A stretch of 5,626 nucleotides of DNA from Clostridia bacterium (GTDB lineage: Bacteria > Bacillota > Clostridia > Oscillospirales > CAG-272). Below the pieces are notes generated by a model. It was given only the letters and a program-made list of their open reading frames with translations, made no database searches and was not told the DNA's origin. The translations under genes and the position numbers were made by a program. The stretch covers positions 1 through 5,626 of the forward strand of contig JAFQNM010000071.1 in NCBI GenBank assembly GCA_017395885.1. The letters run 5' to 3'. This document shows, one piece after another, positions 4,163-5,626 of the stretch. The stretch's first letter is position 1; each line of letters opens with the position of its first letter.

Positions 4163-5626
4163 TTCCCTTCAGCATCGACAACGGCCCCTTGAAAGACGAT
4201 TTTGATTTTCTTATATCAAGAAGTCAGCGGATTTACGCCTTCAACGGTAAGGCTGCAGCTCTTGAGGAGCTCGTTGCCACCGTCAAGGTCCTGCTTGAGG
4301 CTCAGTCACAAAGCAAGAAGCAGGCAGAGGACTCTGCACCTGCGGCAGACGACAGCACAAGCACCCCTGAGCAAGGCTCTGCCCCCGCTGAGGAGCAGAC
4401 AGACACCGCCGCAGCCTTGGCAGCAGAGGCGGCTGTTGACGAGTCTGCAATTACAGAGCCCCGACAGATGAGCAGGCGCGGAGACGACTACTATTACGGC
4501 AAAGGCGTTGAAAAGGACTACAAAAAAGCAGTTGTCTGGTATGAAAAGGCAGCGGCCTTTGATTATGCCTACTCCGAATACAGCCTTGGATTTTGCTATG
4601 CGTGCGGTCAGGGAGTTGAAAAGGATCTGAGCCTTGCAGCTTATTGGTACAAAAGAGGCGCCGAGCACGGAAGTCTCTCTGCTCAGTGCAATCTGGGAAC
4701 GGCATATAAATACGGCAACGGCGTTGAAAAGGATTATGAAAAGGCCTTCTACTGGTATTCCAAGGCTGCAGAAAAGGGAAATGCAAGAAGCGAGTGCAAT
4801 TTGGGCTACTGCTACGAGTATGCCGAGGGCGTTGAAAAGAACATTATAAAAGCATTTTTCTGGTATCAGAGATCTGCCGAGCACGGCTATGACAGAGGCC
4901 AGCACAATCTTGCCCTTTGCTATCATTATGCTACGGGAACAGAAAAGGACTACGGCAAGGCCTTTGAATGGTTCAGCCGTGCCGCCGAACAGAATTACTC
5001 CGGCTCTATGTACAGGCTGGGCGAATACTACGAAAACGGATACTTTGTGCAAAAAAACCTTGCCAAAGCTATCGAATGGTACCGAAAGGCTGCAGAAAAG
5101 GGCGTTGCCAAAGCTCAGCTTTCCCTCGGATCGCTTTATGAAAGCGGCGACGGTATTGAGCAGAATTACGAAAAAGCCGCTGTGTGGTACAGAAAGGCTG
5201 CAGATCAAGGTAATGCAGAGGCGGCCTTCAGGCTTGGCTCTCTTTATGAAAAGGGCACCGGCGTTTCCAAGAGCCTGAAAACTGCTTTCGCTTGGTACTC
5301 CAAGAGTGCCGAAAGCGGATACGCAGCGGCGGCCCAAAGCCTTGGCTACTTCTATGAATACGGCTACGGCACAGAAAAGAATACAGAGCATGCCCTGCTC
5401 TGGTACAGAAGAGGCGCTGAAAAGAACGATGCGGCGTCACAGTATCGCCTTGCACTTTGCTATGCAAACGGCAAGGGAGTTGAGGAGGACCCTGAAAAGG
5501 CACTTGAATGGTTTATTAAGGCTGCACTGGCAGGTAATCCCGATGCGCAATCAAGTCTCGGATACAGATATAATAACGGCATAGGAACTGACAAGGACCT
5601 TATTATGGCCGCATATTGGTACCGAA
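4021..5626 (+). CDS. TIR-Sel1 protein, 3' segment (rest of TIR, linker, Sel1 repeats; incomplete at window end)
   Basis: This frame is open from 4012 to the window edge with no stop, continuing the gene begun at 3905. Numbered as one repaired protein, residues 41-133 complete the TIR domain. GSNYTREIPYAI is the BB loop and next helix, VFLLLLSQNAQAS is a core strand, and SNWVFAEVENA places Glu75 four residues after Trp71, the same W-x3-E spacing as the SARM1 NADase glutamate. IVPFSID and QRIYAF are later strands. Residues about 134-188 form an Ala/Glu/Asp/Ser/Thr/Pro-rich flexible linker without a membrane segment. From about 189 to the last visible residue (about 574) there are Sel1-like repeats, helix-turn-helix units that form a solenoid for protein contact. 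No ribosome site was found near in-frame GTG 4129 or ATG 4468, so separate translation is not supported. The likely role is a cytosolic sensor/effector or scaffold; function not established. Confidence 0.85.
4468..5626 (+). repeat. tandem Sel1-like repeats, exact 108-bp period, at least ten units
   Basis: The conserved Trp codon of each unit falls at 4537, 4645, 4753, 4861, 4969, 5077, 5185, 5293, 5401, 5509 and 5617, always 108 bases apart, so every unit is exactly 36 residues. The consensus is LGxxYexGxGVEKDYxKAxxWYxKAAExGxAxAQ. The units differ at DNA level but keep shared words; for example a 17-base identity at 4762-4778 and 5086-5102 lies exactly three periods apart. The array continues beyond the window. 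Confidence 0.93.

Noticed and set aside
4468..4470. Internal ATG as a separate start for the Sel1 part
   Set aside because: No Shine-Dalgarno sequence precedes it, and the frame is open well upstream with clear TIR sequence.
4306..5391. A 361-codon open frame on the minus strand opposite the Sel1 repeats
   Set aside because: It is an antisense shadow of the repeat array: its openness follows from the codon pattern of the 108-bp units, it shows no recognisable domain, and the plus frame gives clear Sel1 repeats.

Overview
The window looks like chromosomal DNA from a Gram-positive Clostridia-type bacterium, probably of the Ruminococcaceae/Oscillospiraceae kind. This is inferred from strong Shine-Dalgarno sites, sigma-A promoters in AT-rich gaps between genes of medium GC, and protein types common in gut and rumen Firmicutes: a divergent ThyX, a lysine-tailed flavin-reductase-like protein, a zinc-ribbon membrane protein and a TIR-Sel1 protein. 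Genus cannot be fixed from the sequence alone. There are no tRNA or rRNA genes, CRISPR arrays, transposases or prophage genes.

Layout. On the minus strand lie a small single-pass membrane protein with an acidic, cysteine-rich tail (43-288) and a family 2 glycosyltransferase (427-1452), each with its own promoter. A divergent promoter region (1453-1585) separates these from a plus-strand series: a flavin-reductase-like FMN-binding protein (1586-2188), a zinc-ribbon multi-pass membrane protein (2259-3161), a flavin-dependent thymidylate synthase ThyX (3228-3905), and a TIR-domain protein with a long Sel1-like repeat solenoid (3905 to beyond the window end). The promoters before the zinc-ribbon gene and thyX begin within 0-7 bases of the preceding stop codon. 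Each has a perfect inverted repeat between or across its -35 and -10 boxes, so local regulation is plausible. No intrinsic terminator was seen between the plus-strand genes, so read-through is possible.

The most interesting part is the 3' third. thyX and the TIR gene share a TGATG stop/start, so they form one transcript with probable translational coupling. The TIR gene is broken by a one-base frame change near 4018-4026, inside the BB-loop region of the TIR domain. Across that point the protein is otherwise intact: the amino-terminal TIR half is in one frame, and the rest of the TIR domain (including a W-x3-E motif matching the NADase glutamate), an Ala/Glu/Ser/Thr/Pro-rich linker and at least ten exact 36-residue Sel1-like repeats continue in the -1 frame to the window edge. 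This could be an assembly or sequencing indel, a recent pseudogene, or less likely recoding at the CCCC run. A TIR enzyme head on a repeat solenoid resembles sensor-effector proteins of bacterial immunity or signalling. Its coupling to a thymidylate synthase gene is unusual and is a hypothesis to test, not a demonstrated system.
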